Assembly (NCBI RefSeq): GCF_014656545.1
Contig: NZ_BNDS01000005.1
Coordinates: 1-64,000, forward strand
DNA length: 64,000 nucleotides
Direction: 5' to 3'
DNA from: Neobacillus kokaensis
GTDB lineage: Bacteria; Bacillota; Bacilli; Bacillales; Cytobacillaceae
Below are positions 11,465-19,211 of the stretch, in pieces. Made by a program: the position numbers and the translations under genes. Positions within the stretch are counted from its first letter, which is position 1, and every line of letters starts with the position of its first letter. The notes below the pieces were generated by a model. That model ran no database searches, was not told the DNA's origin, and was given only the letters and a program-made list of their open reading frames with translations.

Positions 11465-11911
11465 TTACAGATGTTTCTCCTCGTACTCGGTAATTTTTCC
11501 AACACGATTGGCATGACGGCCGCCTTCGAATTCCCCAGTCAGCCAAACTGCCGCAATGTCACGTGCCAGGCCAGGACCGACCACACGTTCACCCATCGCC
11601 AGCATGTTGCTGTCATTATGATTCCGCGTTGCTTTTGCACTGAATGTATCGTGGCAAAGTGCACAGCGGATCCCTTTCACTTTGTTAGCCGCGATGGACA
11701 TGCCGATACCTGTCCCGCAAATTAAAATACCGCGGTCAAACTCACCGCTTGCGACCTTCTCCGCAACCGGCAAGGCATAGTCAGGATAATCAACCGATGT
11801 TTCACAATCACAGCCAAAATCAACGTATTCAATCTTCAACTCATCAAGCAAATTGGCGATTTCCTTACGAATATGGATGCCGCCATGGTCAGATGCAAGT
11901 GCCACTCTCAT
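11465..11911 (-). CDS. rpiB: Ribose-5-phosphate isomerase B
   Basis: RpiB interconverts ribose 5-phosphate and ribulose 5-phosphate in the pentose phosphate pathway (B. subtilis YwlF). The 148 aa product has the LacA/RpiB fold motifs: SDHGG (7-11), phosphate loop CGTGIGMSIAANKV with the catalytic-type Cys65, and ARNHNDSNML near 95-104. ATG 11911 lies eight bases after AGGAGG; a TTG at 11917 is too close to that site. It is the last gene of the ywlC-mntP-ywlE-rpiB direction. ywlG and glyA, which follow it in B. subtilis, are missing here. Confidence 0.96.
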   Translation of the reverse strand: MRVALASDHGGIHIRKEIANLLDELKIEYVDFGCDCETSVDYPDYALPVAEKVASGEFDRGILICGTGIGMSIAANKVKGIRCALCHDTFSAKATRNHNDSNMLAMGERVVGPGLARDIAAVWLTGEFEGGRHANRVGKITEYEEKHL

Positions 11912-11993
11912 GTCCAATTCCTCCTGAATTCTAAATCTGTCTTAATTTTGACATACTGCTTAAAAAATATAAAGTATTCAAACTGTACAAAAA

Positions 11994-12026
11994 ATAAAAA
12001 GCCCTCTATTTTAAAACAGAGAGCTT
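11994..12026 (-). terminator. Terminator after ywlE
   Basis: On the minus strand GCTCTCTG...ATAGAGGGC is followed by TTTTTATTTTT, directly after the ywlE stop codon. It separates ywlE from rpiB transcription. Confidence 0.8.
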
Positions 12027-12469
12027 TACTCGTTTATTTTTTCAATCGCCCTATCAATTAGTTTTTCTAGTTCCCGAAAGGTTTCCTCATATTGCTTCAA
12101 GCTTCCGCCATAGGGGTCGATCACGTCCTGGTCGAACGGCTCACCACCGCTGAACTCCTTTAAGGTAAATACTTTTTCAATTGCGTGCGGAAACTGCTGC
12201 TGAATCGCCATTTTATGGGAACCTGTCATCGTTAAGATCAAATCGGCCCAGGCCACCTCTGTACTCGTTAACGACTGTGACTGATGGCTGTAGGAAATTT
12301 GATTGTCAACGAGCACCTGCTTGGCATGCTCTGAAGCATCACTGCCGCTCGCCGCAAAGATCCCTGCAGACTTAACCTCCATACCGTCGATTGCTTTATT
12401 TTTTAAAATTGCCGCTGCCATCGGACTCCTGCATGTATTCCCAGTACAGACAAACAAAATGTGCCGCAT
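12026..12469 (-). CDS. ywlE: Protein arginine phosphatase, low-molecular-weight PTP family
   Basis: 147 aa member of the low-molecular-weight phosphatase family. The P-loop CTGNTCRS holds the nucleophile Cys8 and Arg14. Thr12 is the residue that in B. subtilis YwlE favours phosphoarginine over phosphotyrosine. The general acid Asp118 sits in DPYGG. YwlE opposes the kinase McsB and so affects CtsR/ClpCP-dependent protein quality control. It keeps the B. subtilis position between mntP and rpiB. The arginine specificity is inferred from Thr12 and gene order. Confidence 0.93.
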   Translation of the reverse strand: MRHILFVCTGNTCRSPMAAAILKNKAIDGMEVKSAGIFAASGSDASEHAKQVLVDNQISYSHQSQSLTSTEVAWADLILTMTGSHKMAIQQQFPHAIEKVFTLKEFSGGEPFDQDVIDPYGGSLKQYEETFRELEKLIDRAIEKINE

Positions 12470-12554
12470 CCACTGTTCCCCCTTTCCGTATGGTTGTATA
12501 TTCTATTTTACCATATGGATTGTCTTTAAAAAAAATGGTCTTACCAAGTTTTAT

Positions 12555-13112
12555 CTAAAAAAACGTGCTTAGCAGCTTGAATCCAAATCCCAGCAGAATT
12601 GCCCCGCCCAGGGCTTCGCTGTAGGTTCCTAACCAGCCCCGTACCTTTTTTCCCAGCAATAAGCCTGCCCATGTTTGTATGGTTGCCACAATGCCGAAGC
12701 ATAAAATGACTAAAATGGTTTTTGCTCCGAATATTCCTAGCGTTAAACCGACCGAGAAACTATCAAGACTTACACTTAAGGCAAAAAGCAATAGGCCAAA
12801 GCCAACCGGAGTAATGGCGCTTTCGGCTTCCTTCTTTAAGCTTGACCAAATCATTTGCGCTCCTAATATAATTAACAGGAGGCCCCCAATCCAAGAAGCG
12901 AGGGCTCCAAACTTTTCCGATAATAGTTTTCCGGCAAGTATACCCAAAAGCGGCATGATGACATGGAATAAACCAATCAGGATGCCGATTTCAAAGATCT
13001 TCCGGAGCCGCAGCTTATACATCCCCATTCCCAGTCCAACCGAGAAGGCATCCATGCCCAGTGCTGCTGCCATGATCACTAATGTTACGATTTCTCCTAC
13101 TATTTCTGTCAT
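12555..13112 (-). CDS. mntP: Manganese efflux pump MntP (YwlD)
   Basis: A 185 aa inner-membrane protein with six predicted transmembrane helices arranged as two repeats. Each repeat carries an acidic motif within a helix: [14 protein letters not shown] near residue 20 and [12 protein letters not shown] near 115, as in the MntP family that exports Mn(II). In other bacteria mntP is controlled by MntR or by the yybP-ykoY riboswitch. The 148 bases before the first 21-bp repeat upstream show no such element that I can recognise. Confidence 0.92.
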   Translation of the reverse strand: MTEIVGEIVTLVIMAAALGMDAFSVGLGMGMYKLRLRKIFEIGILIGLFHVIMPLLGILAGKLLSEKFGALASWIGGLLLIILGAQMIWSSLKKEAESAITPVGFGLLLFALSVSLDSFSVGLTLGIFGAKTILVILCFGIVATIQTWAGLLLGKKVRGWLGTYSEALGGAILLGFGFKLLSTFF

Positions 13113-13260
13113 TTCTCTCTCTCGCCCCCTTGGACTAACTAATTCAACTTATGCACGTCCAAGGGGTTTTAGAAGCCATAAAGGGAAATTGCCACCGTTT
13201 CAAGCGGGGGGGTGAGCTATACTGGGTTATTAGGCGGACGGTTCTGTTGTCCTCTTTTTG

Positions 13261-13386
13261 TTTACCGGCAGATTTCATAGCTTTAGCGGCAGATAACTTC
13301 CAATTAACAACCTGTTTCAGCCTTTTACTGGCACAGCCTCACCATTTACCAACCAAATTCACTCTTTTACCGGCAATCAACACAAA
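13261..13386. repeat. 21-bp tandem array E (TTTACCGGC)
   Basis: Six units start at 13261, 13282, 13303, 13324, 13345 and 13366, each step 21 bp. Best copies begin TTTACCGGCA; others are TTTAGCGGCA, ATTAACAACC, TTTACTGGCA and TTTACCAACC. Only the first 9-10 bases of each unit are conserved. It lies between ywlC and mntP, directly next to the ywlC terminator. Confidence 0.88.
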
Positions 13387-13387
13387 A

Positions 13388-13426
13388 AAGCACCAGTCCC
13401 CCTTCATTAAAAAGAGATTCTGGTGC
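13388..13426 (-). terminator. Terminator after ywlC
   Basis: On the minus strand GCACCAG...CTGGTGC is followed by TTTTTTG, just after the ywlC stop at 13433. Confidence 0.78.
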
Positions 13427-13432
13427 ATAAGC

Positions 13433-14482
13433 TTATTCAGCAATTATTTTATTTCCCGCAGCCTTTTGCAAACGGTTCATGATCGCCAGCCCCACTCCCG
13501 AGGTCGGGAACATTTCGCTAAAAATCACATCTACATCCGTTTGATTAAACCGCCGTAGTATATCATACAGAGCAGCCGCAACCGACTCAAGCTCAGAACG
13601 CCGCCCGCAGGCTAAAACCACATCGGCATCAAACTCCCCGGTATGCTCCTCTGTCGTCAGCACCCCTACCCGCAATCCTTCCTGCCGCTTTTCTTCTACT
13701 AAATGCTGCAAAAATTCTCTGGTGCCTGACACCAAATAAAGCGGTGCATTGGGAGCGTAATGGCGATATTTCATTCCCGGTGATTTTGGGCGCGCCGCTC
13801 CTTCGGTATTGGTTAAAGCAGGGTCAATGCGGACTTCTCCGATAACGGTCTCAAGCTGTTCTTTCGTGATTCCGCCTGGTCTAAAAATGACTGGGATTTC
13901 TTCCGTACAGTCGACGACGGTTGACTCAACGCCTACCCCAGTCGCTCCGGCATCTAATACGCCAGCGATTTTTCCGTTTAAATCATCGACAACATGGGCG
14001 GCAGTCGTCGGACTCGGTTTACCAGAGCTGTTGGCGCTTGGGGCAGCAATCGGCAGATCGCATGCTGCAAGCAGCGCCAGCGCCACCGGATGATCCGGCA
14101 TTCTGACGGCAACGGTGTTTAGACCGGCTGTTGCCTTTTCGGAGAGAACCCCTTCTTTTTTGTTAAAAATAATCGTTAACGGTCCCGGCCAAAACGCATC
14201 CATTAATGCATCGGCCTTCACCGGAATCTCTTTCACAAATCGGTCGAGCTGAACTTTGTCAGCAATGTGGATAATTAACGGATTATCCGACGGCCGCCCT
14301 TTCGCGGCAAATATTTTCGTTACTGCCTCGTCATTCTCAGCATTTCCGCCAAGTCCATAGACGGTTTCTGTCGGCAGAGCCACGACTTCATTTTCCCGTA
14401 AAAAATGAGCTGCATCCACAATATGTGGATTACTTTCTAATTTATCCACATATTTATCCACTTTCCAAACATTCGTGTTCAT
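13433..14482 (-). CDS. ywlC: L-threonylcarbamoyladenylate synthase (Sua5/YwlC)
   Basis: Makes threonylcarbamoyl-AMP from threonine, bicarbonate and ATP, the first step of tRNA t6A37 modification. The 349 aa protein has the YrdC domain (PTETVYGLGGNAEN, KGRPSDNPLIIHI, PIAAPSANSSGKPSPT) and the C-terminal Sua5 domain (SPGMKYRHYAPNAPL to VGLAIMNRLQKAAG). Oddities: the coding sequence contains the 13-bp dispersed motif GGTGCCTGACACC at 13721-13733, read in frame as VSGT, and its 5-prime end is part of a DnaA-box cluster. In B. subtilis ywlC is also a known DnaA-binding locus. Confidence 0.96.
   Translation of the reverse strand: MNTNVWKVDKYVDKLESNPHIVDAAHFLRENEVVALPTETVYGLGGNAENDEAVTKIFAAKGRPSDNPLIIHIADKVQLDRFVKEIPVKADALMDAFWPGPLTIIFNKKEGVLSEKATAGLNTVAVRMPDHPVALALLAACDLPIAAPSANSSGKPSPTTAAHVVDDLNGKIAGVLDAGATGVGVESTVVDCTEEIPVIFRPGGITKEQLETVIGEVRIDPALTNTEGAARPKSPGMKYRHYAPNAPLYLVSGTREFLQHLVEEKRQEGLRVGVLTTEEHTGEFDADVVLACGRRSELESVAAALYDILRRFNQTDVDVIFSEMFPTSGVGLAIMNRLQKAAGNKIIAE
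13721..13733. repeat. 13-bp dispersed motif inside ywlC
   Basis: Exact GGTGCCTGACACC within the coding sequence, read as GTG TCA GGC ACC (VSGT) on the minus strand. The protein aligns with B. subtilis YwlC without a length change here. Confidence 0.85.
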
Positions 14483-14705
14483 AGTTATCCACCTTCATAC
14501 TCTTTCAGGCCTTTATCGAATTTTGGCGAAATCAGGCGCTTTACCACATATTTTTCACATAATACGTTTGCAAGTATAAAAGAAGGCGGGACTAAATACA
14601 AGTGTTATCCACAAATTGTGCATAAGTTATCAGAAAAAGTGGATAACTTTGGTGAAATATCCACAAAGTTATAAGGAAAGTTTTAAAAATAACGAGTTAT
14701 CCACA
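14412..14705. other. DnaA-box cluster at ywlC
   Basis: Three perfect TTATCCACA boxes (14442-14450, 14605-14613, 14697-14705). One-mismatch sites: TTATCCACT (14454-14462 and, reverse, 14638-14646), TTATCCACC (14485-14493), TAATCCACA (reverse, 14424-14432), TTATGCACA (reverse, 14617-14625) and ATATCCACA (14657-14665). GCATCCACA (14412-14420) is weaker. The cluster spans the ywlC start and the end of ywlB. B. subtilis has DnaA-box clusters that titrate DnaA and help time initiation, one of them at ywlC, so this is probably the orthologous cluster. Confidence 0.88.
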
Positions 14706-15115
14706 TTTAAGATATGTCGAATATGTTCTGAGCCGTAAAATTTGTTAGGCAGCTCGTCGCGTTCCACCTGCTTAAAGCCCATTAGTTCAAAAAACGGCAC
14801 GGTCACCGCTTTATTTGTCGCTAAAAATAAACTTTCCATCCCCTTTTCTTTTGCAAACTTCACCATTTGGTCAAATAAGACGAAAATTTCCTTCTCAGCT
14901 TGTCCAGGTGACACGACCAATGAGCGCAAAAGCCCAGCCCCTTGAAATACTTCCATTCCAAGTGTTCCCTTGATTTCATCATTTTCATCCTGCAAAAGGA
15001 GAAAAGACTCAATCGTTTCAGCAGTTAGTCCATCCGTCCCTAGGTTTGCCCGTGTAAGAAATGCCTTCAACAGCTCCAAATCCTCTATATCAGCCTTCCG
15101 AATCAATGCCTGCAT
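14669..15115 (-). CDS. GNAT-family N-acetyltransferase (YwlB-like)
   Basis: 148 aa protein with the GNAT fold: an N-terminal ALIRKADIEDLELLKAFL strand-helix, a core GTLGMEVFQGAGLLRSLVVSPGQAEKEIFVLFDQM with the acetyl-CoA loop region (PGQAEKE), and FFELMGFKQVERDELP near the end. The substrate is unknown; the ending resembles the argininosuccinate-lyase-fused or ArgA-like GNAT group, but that is uncertain. ATG 15115 follows GAGGTGG. It sits between spoIIR and ywlC as ywlB does in B. subtilis. Its 3-prime end overlaps the DnaA-box cluster. Confidence 0.82.
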   Translation of the reverse strand: MQALIRKADIEDLELLKAFLTRANLGTDGLTAETIESFLLLQDENDEIKGTLGMEVFQGAGLLRSLVVSPGQAEKEIFVLFDQMVKFAKEKGMESLFLATNKAVTVPFFELMGFKQVERDELPNKFYGSEHIRHILNVDNSLFLKLSL

Positions 15116-15253
15116 TCTTTTCCACCTCATTTTTTAAATTCTATTCTATGAATATGGAAAAATAGGAGAAATAGAACAGAGAAATCTAGTAATTTTTTTA
15201 AATAAGAGGTTTTGTGTTTTTCTAAATATGGTTCTTGGACGCTGGAATGGGGA

Positions 15254-15330
15254 TTACCCGTCAAAAAGTGTAATTTACTCGTCTATTTTTTGAATTTACC
15301 CGTCAAGAAGCAACTTTTACCCATCAACTG
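15254..15330. repeat. 21-bp tandem array F (TTACCCGTCAA)
   Basis: Four units start at 15254, 15275, 15296 and 15317, exactly 21 bp apart: TTACCCGTCAA, TTACTCGTCTA, TTACCCGTCAA, TTACCCATCAA. The rest of each unit is AT-rich and variable. It lies between spoIIR and ywlB. Confidence 0.85.
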
Positions 15331-15337
15331 AAAAAAG

Positions 15338-15372
15338 AAAAACCAACCCCGATTCAGGACTAGTTTCTCTTT
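15338..15372 (-). terminator. Terminator after spoIIR
   Basis: On the minus strand AACTAGTCC pairs, with G-T wobbles, with GGGGTTGGTT and is followed by TTTCTTTTTT. It touches the spoIIR stop codon. Confidence 0.65.
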
Positions 15373-16398
15373 TTAGTTAAAAAGTTTTTCCCACAGCTCG
15401 ACAACGAAGAATTTCACTTTTACCGGCTGTTCATCCTCTTTTGTGTAGACCGGTGCTTGTTGAGCTTTTTCTTTTTCCACAGATGTTTCGAAATTTACTG
15501 CTGGTTTTTCCACAGATTCTTCTTTTTCAGGTTCAGTTACAGGCTCTTCTTTCGTAATTTCAGTTACTGATTTTACCGCAGGTTTTTCTTTTTCCAATTC
15601 GGGTGCTGATTTTACAGCAGGATTTTCATCATTAGATATCGCTGCATCGTCAAATGTCTCGATATGCGATTCTGATTTCTCCACAGATTGAGACTTATCC
15701 ACAGCTTGCGTTTGCGGTTGTTCCTCTTCCACTACTTCACGTGTTTCTTCCGCTTCCCTTTTATCCACAGCTGATTCAGAGTCTCCTGCCGGTTCCTCTG
15801 GAGTTTGTACGGCCTCTTCTACAACCTGTTCATTCATAACTTCCTGTTCACTTGTCGCCGCCATTGCGGAATCTTCAAAACCATCACTTGTTACAGCAAC
15901 TCCATTTGAAAAATCAAGAAAGCATAACGGCGGGTACAGCACACACCACCAATTTGCACCTTCCCCCTTACCCAAGGTAATTAATATCGCTTGGTACTTT
16001 CCAGCTGGGTATAAAAACTGACCATATAGTTTAGTTGGAAACTGCACCTTTCGAAACTCTACTTTAACCGATTGATCCGACCCTTGTTCTAGAACTGTTT
16101 TTTCGGCAATTTCTTGTATCTCTGGAAGCTTTGATTCAATGACCTCTCTTGCTTTTTCCATAGAAGTTAGATCCCTGACCCACAGTTCTACTTTGGCGTT
16201 GACCGCATCGCGCACTTTCCGCTTGATCTTCTGGTCCTTTTCAAAATCACTGTTAGCGAGAATCCTCAGACGAATCGCTTCTCCTGGAATGACAATCGAT
16301 TCCTTCGCAACTGCTTCGTTTTTTGGCATATATAAATTTAGCATCGTGGCTAACGATAATACACATAGATATCCCCAAACTAATACTTTACTTCTCAT
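15373..16398 (-). CDS. spoIIR: Stage II sporulation protein R, with long acidic insert
   Basis: SpoIIR is made in the forespore under sigma-F and secreted to trigger SpoIIGA, which processes pro-sigma-E in the mother cell. The product has an N-terminal membrane/signal segment (VLVWGYLCVLSLATMLNLY), the conserved core VIPGEAIRLRILANSDFEKDQ to EGANWWCVLYPPLCFLDF, and the conserved end KVKFFVVELWEKLF. Between core and end is a low-complexity Glu/Lys/Pro/Val insert of about 130 residues, making 341 aa against about 224 in B. subtilis. The insert repeats SVEK and AVDK; several of these codons embed DnaA-box-like DNA. ATG 16398 is preferred over 16410, where the GAAGGG abuts the start. Confidence 0.93.
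   Translation of the reverse strand: MRSKVLVWGYLCVLSLATMLNLYMPKNEAVAKESIVIPGEAIRLRILANSDFEKDQKIKRKVRDAVNAKVELWVRDLTSMEKAREVIESKLPEIQEIAEKTVLEQGSDQSVKVEFRKVQFPTKLYGQFLYPAGKYQAILITLGKGEGANWWCVLYPPLCFLDFSNGVAVTSDGFEDSAMAATSEQEVMNEQVVEEAVQTPEEPAGDSESAVDKREAEETREVVEEEQPQTQAVDKSQSVEKSESHIETFDDAAISNDENPAVKSAPELEKEKPAVKSVTEITKEEPVTEPEKEESVEKPAVNFETSVEKEKAQQAPVYTKEDEQPVKVKFFVVELWEKLFN
15473..15769. other. DnaA-box-like sites inside spoIIR
   Basis: Perfect TTATCCACA occurs at 15695-15703 and 15761-15769, and one-mismatch TTCTCCACA at 15677-15685. Two TTTTCCACA sites lie near 15473 and 15506. All point the same way and lie in the acidic insert of spoIIR. They extend the ywlC cluster by about 1 kb. Confidence 0.7.
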
Positions 16399-16550
16399 TT
16401 CCGGCACCATCCCTTCGCTATCATCATTGTGGACAAGATGTCAGAATCTTAAACTATTAAATTGAAAAAAATCTATTAAACCTTAAATGTATGAGGTGCT
16501 CAAAAATAGGAGAAGATACTTTCAAGCCCTTCATTCCTAGGAGGATTACT

Positions 16551-17012
16551 GTGCTTTTATTAACCGTTTCGACAATAGTAACTTTGCTGGCAGTGATTTT
16601 GCTGCCAAAACGCATCCCCTATTTAGAGATGTATACGACCTATTTCTTCACAGCCTATTTAGCATCATTAGCTGATGTCTTTTTAGATGGAAAATATAAT
16701 CTTTACGGCTTTTTTAAAAAAGGCGTAGATTTAGAATATATTCCGATTTTCCTGATTATTTATCCTTGCGTTAGTTTGCTTATTGTAAACTTTTACCCTT
16801 TTCACGGCTCTTTATTTAGAAAGGTTATTTATATTTTAATCTGGTGTGCCGTTACACTTGCTTTTGAATATGCTTCACTCTTTACTGGCGTATTTTATTA
16901 TAACGGCTGGAAGTTTTGGTATTCTGTTATCAGCTATCCGATTATTTATAGCCTGATCCTGCTGAATATAAAAGTGACCCGAAAATTATATGCTGCTTTA
17001 GGAAAGCGGTGA
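16551..17012 (+). CDS. CBO0543-like integral membrane protein
   Basis: 153 aa protein with four or five hydrophobic helices (LLLTVSTIVTLLAVILLP, YIPIFLIIYPCVSLLIVNF, VIYILIWCAVTLAFEYASL, YSVISYPIIYSLILL). The pattern Y...W near FEYASLFTGVFYYNGWKFWYS resembles the CBO0543-type membrane family common in spore-formers; function unknown. The GTG start at 16551 has a perfect AGGAGG six bases upstream; in-frame codons before it have no such signal. It is a lone plus-strand gene inserted between spoIIR and prmC, which are close neighbours in B. subtilis. Confidence 0.8.
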   Translation: MLLLTVSTIVTLLAVILLPKRIPYLEMYTTYFFTAYLASLADVFLDGKYNLYGFFKKGVDLEYIPIFLIIYPCVSLLIVNFYPFHGSLFRKVIYILIWCAVTLAFEYASLFTGVFYYNGWKFWYSVISYPIIYSLILLNIKVTRKLYAALGKR

Positions 17013-17068
17013 AAAAACACATGTGTAATCTTTTTTGCCCAGTCTGAATGGCTGACCGTAAACAAAAA

Positions 17069-17096
17069 GGCTCCGAGGTGCTTACCCTCCGAAGCC
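17069..17096 (-). terminator. Terminator overlapping the prmC stop codon
   Basis: On the minus strand GGCTTCGGAGG...CCTCGGAGCC is followed by TTTTTG. The prmC stop codon TAA sits in the loop, so translation ends inside the terminator. Confidence 0.85.
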
Positions 17097-17963
17097 AATT
17101 TCTGCAAATACCATTCGGTCCTTGCCATTAATATCATTCACAACCTCAACCTTAGCATCCGGGAAGGTCTGCTGTAAAAGCCCAGCCACGGATGCACCCT
17201 GACCAGCTCCAATTTCAAAGCAGACAAGCGCTTTGGGTGCGAGCACCTGCGGCAGCTCGTCCATAAACCGGCGGTAAAAATCGAGCCCGTCCTCTCCTGC
17301 GAACAAGGCACGATGCGGTTCATGATCCGTTACCACCTCTGACATCCATTCCTGATCACAAAGTGGAATATACGGCGGGTTCGACATTACCACATCCAGC
17401 CGCTCACCAAGACCGATAAATGGTCCAAGTAAATCTCCTTGAATAAACTCAACTTCCGCACCCAGCCTGGCAGCATTCTCCCGCGCAACAGCCAATGATT
17501 CATCAGCAATATCCGTTCCATAAATTTTGGTGCCTGACACCATTTCTAGCTTCATAGTAATGGCGATGGCTCCGCTCCCGGTGCCGATGTCAGCAAGCTT
17601 AATGCCAGGTCCATGGCCGCTGCCCCTCAAAAGCCGCTTGATTCTTTGCAGTGCGCCGTAGACCAGTTCTTCTGTTTCTGGTCTCGGGATTAGGACCTCA
17701 GGATTAACAAGAAAAGATCGCCCGTAAAATTCCTCTGAGCCGATGATGTACTGCACCGGAATCCCTGATGCGTGCTCGTGGACCGCCTCCTTAAAGCGGC
17801 CCCAGACATCATCCTCCAAGTCATCCCTCATTCCAGCAAATAATTGTGTCCGCGACATCCCGCTAAAGTGTCTTAGCAGCAGCTCTCCGGCATTGTCATC
17901 CCGGCCTGCCTCCGCTAAAAAAGAAGAAGCCCATTTCAGAGCTTCGAATACTTTTTTACTCAT
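17082..17963 (-). CDS. prmC: Release factor glutamine methyltransferase PrmC
   Basis: PrmC methylates the Gln of the GGQ motif in release factors 1 and 2. The 293 aa protein has an N-terminal helical domain, the SAM-binding loop [15 protein letters not shown] and the catalytic SNPPYIPL motif. The start is taken as ATG 17963 in the ATGAGTAA overlap with the prfA stop; ATG 17972 is the alternative. Overlap with prfA couples the enzyme to its substrate, as in B. subtilis. Odd point: it contains an in-frame copy of the 13-bp dispersed motif at 17529-17541 (VSGT), in the short surface loop before KIYGTDI. Confidence 0.95.
   Translation of the reverse strand: MSKKVFEALKWASSFLAEAGRDDNAGELLLRHFSGMSRTQLFAGMRDDLEDDVWGRFKEAVHEHASGIPVQYIIGSEEFYGRSFLVNPEVLIPRPETEELVYGALQRIKRLLRGSGHGPGIKLADIGTGSGAIAITMKLEMVSGTKIYGTDIADESLAVARENAARLGAEVEFIQGDLLGPFIGLGERLDVVMSNPPYIPLCDQEWMSEVVTDHEPHRALFAGEDGLDFYRRFMDELPQVLAPKALVCFEIGAGQGASVAGLLQQTFPDAKVEVVNDINGKDRMVFAEIGFGG
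17529..17541. repeat. 13-bp dispersed motif inside prmC
   Basis: Exact GGTGCCTGACACC within the coding sequence, read in the same frame as in ywlC (VSGT), at a loop between the SAM-binding strand regions. Confidence 0.85.
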
Positions 17964-19029
17964 TTGCGGCATTTTCCAATCGTTTTGCCTGGTCCTCGAG
18001 GATTAATGCTTCAATTACTTCCTCCAGCTTACCTTCGATAATTTGATCAAGCTTTTGAATCGTAAGGCCGATACGGTGGTCGGTTACACGGTTTTGCGGA
18101 TAGTTATATGTGCGAATCCGCTCGGAACGGTCGCCGGTACCGACAGCTGATTTCCGCACTTGGTCATATTCTGCCTGTGCTTCCTGCTGGAATTTATCAT
18201 AAATCCGCGCGCGTAGGATTTTCATTGCTTTATCTTTATTTTTATGCTGAGAACGTTCGTCCTGACTTGTTGCCACAATACCGGTCGGGATGTGCGTTAA
18301 GCGTACCGCCGACATGGTCGTGTTAACACTCTGTCCGCCGGCACCGCTTGATGCAAACGTATCAAAACGGATATCCTTATCGTTAATGTCAATATCAAAT
18401 TCTTCTACTTCCGGTAAGCAGGCAACCGTTGCTGTTGACGTATGAATCCGTCCGCCTGATTCTGTTTCCGGAACACGCTGTACACGGTGAGCGCCGTTTT
18501 CAAATTTAAGTTTAGAGTAAGCACCTTGGCCGGTAATCATAAAGCTGATTTCTTTAAAGCCGCCAAGTCCAGTTTCACTCGCATCCATTACCTCTGTTTT
18601 CCAGCCCTGTGACTCGGCATAACGACTGTACATGCGGTAAAGCGTTCCCGCAAACAATGCCGCCTCTTCCCCGCCGGCCGCTCCGCGAATTTCCATAATA
18701 ACGTTCTTGTCATCGTTCGGGTCTTTTGGAATCAACAAGATTTTTAGGCGCTCTTCAAATTGCTCAATTTGTTCTTCCAGCTCGTTTACTTCTTCTTTTA
18801 CCATTTCGCGCATTTCCGCATCCAGCTTCTCATCCAGCATTGCCTTTGCGTCCTGGAACTGGGACTTGGCTTCTTTATACTGGCGGTAGGTTTGTACCGT
18901 TTCTTGAATATCTGATTGCTCTTTTGAATATTCCCTTAGTTTTTTTGCATCATTTATAATTTCCGGATCGCTCAACAGCTCATTTAATCTCTCGTAGCGA
19001 TCTTCCACGGATTGCAGACGATCAAACAC
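17956..19029 (-). CDS. prfA: Peptide chain release factor 1
   Basis: RF1 reads UAA and UAG and triggers peptide release. The 357 aa product has the tripeptide anticodon region [16 protein letters not shown] (PxT at 187-189) and the universal GGQ at 231-233 ([12 protein letters not shown]), the target of PrmC. The N-terminal domain is the usual long acidic helical region. It is the upstream partner of prmC, overlapping by eight bases. Confidence 0.98.
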   Translation of the reverse strand: MFDRLQSVEDRYERLNELLSDPEIINDAKKLREYSKEQSDIQETVQTYRQYKEAKSQFQDAKAMLDEKLDAEMREMVKEEVNELEEQIEQFEERLKILLIPKDPNDDKNVIMEIRGAAGGEEAALFAGTLYRMYSRYAESQGWKTEVMDASETGLGGFKEISFMITGQGAYSKLKFENGAHRVQRVPETESGGRIHTSTATVACLPEVEEFDIDINDKDIRFDTFASSGAGGQSVNTTMSAVRLTHIPTGIVATSQDERSQHKNKDKAMKILRARIYDKFQQEAQAEYDQVRKSAVGTGDRSERIRTYNYPQNRVTDHRIGLTIQKLDQIIEGKLEEVIEALILEDQAKRLENAANE

Positions 19030-19065
19030 AGTCCATTCACCTCTATTTTTTCAATTACTTGTTTA

Positions 19066-19090
19066 TAAAAAAAGCAAAATGCTTTGTTCT
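19066..19090 (-). terminator. Small hairpin with T run upstream of prfA
   Basis: On the minus strand AAAGCATTTTGCTTTTTTT forms a five-to-six base-pair stem and T run about 40 bases before the prfA start. It may be an attenuator or a residual terminator. Confidence 0.45.
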
Positions 19091-19188
19091 TTTTTTAGTC
19101 CATAACATTCTAATTATAGTATAGGTAAAAACGAAGGTCAAAACCATTTTCAATGGGAAATTTTTTTGATGAGGAAAATTGAAAAAAC

Positions 19189-19211
19189 ATGCCCTGAAAT
19201 CAGAGCATGCT
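19189..19211 (-). terminator. Terminator after the YhcN-type lipoprotein gene
   Basis: On the minus strand AGCATGCTCTG...CAGGGCATG is followed by TTTTTTC. The 5-prime arm contains the stop codon. Confidence 0.8.

Noticed and set aside
11226..11546. Minus-strand open frame of 106 codons across array B and the end of rpiB
   Set aside because: It is a frame through tandem repeats and overlaps rpiB out of frame; no ribosome binding site.
12555..13260. yybP-ykoY manganese riboswitch for mntP
   Set aside because: The leader before mntP lacks the conserved loops I would expect; gene family suggests Mn control but no sequence support was seen.
13151..13558. Plus-strand open frame upstream of mntP
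   Set aside because: Crosses array E, the ywlC terminator and the end of ywlC; no coding signal.
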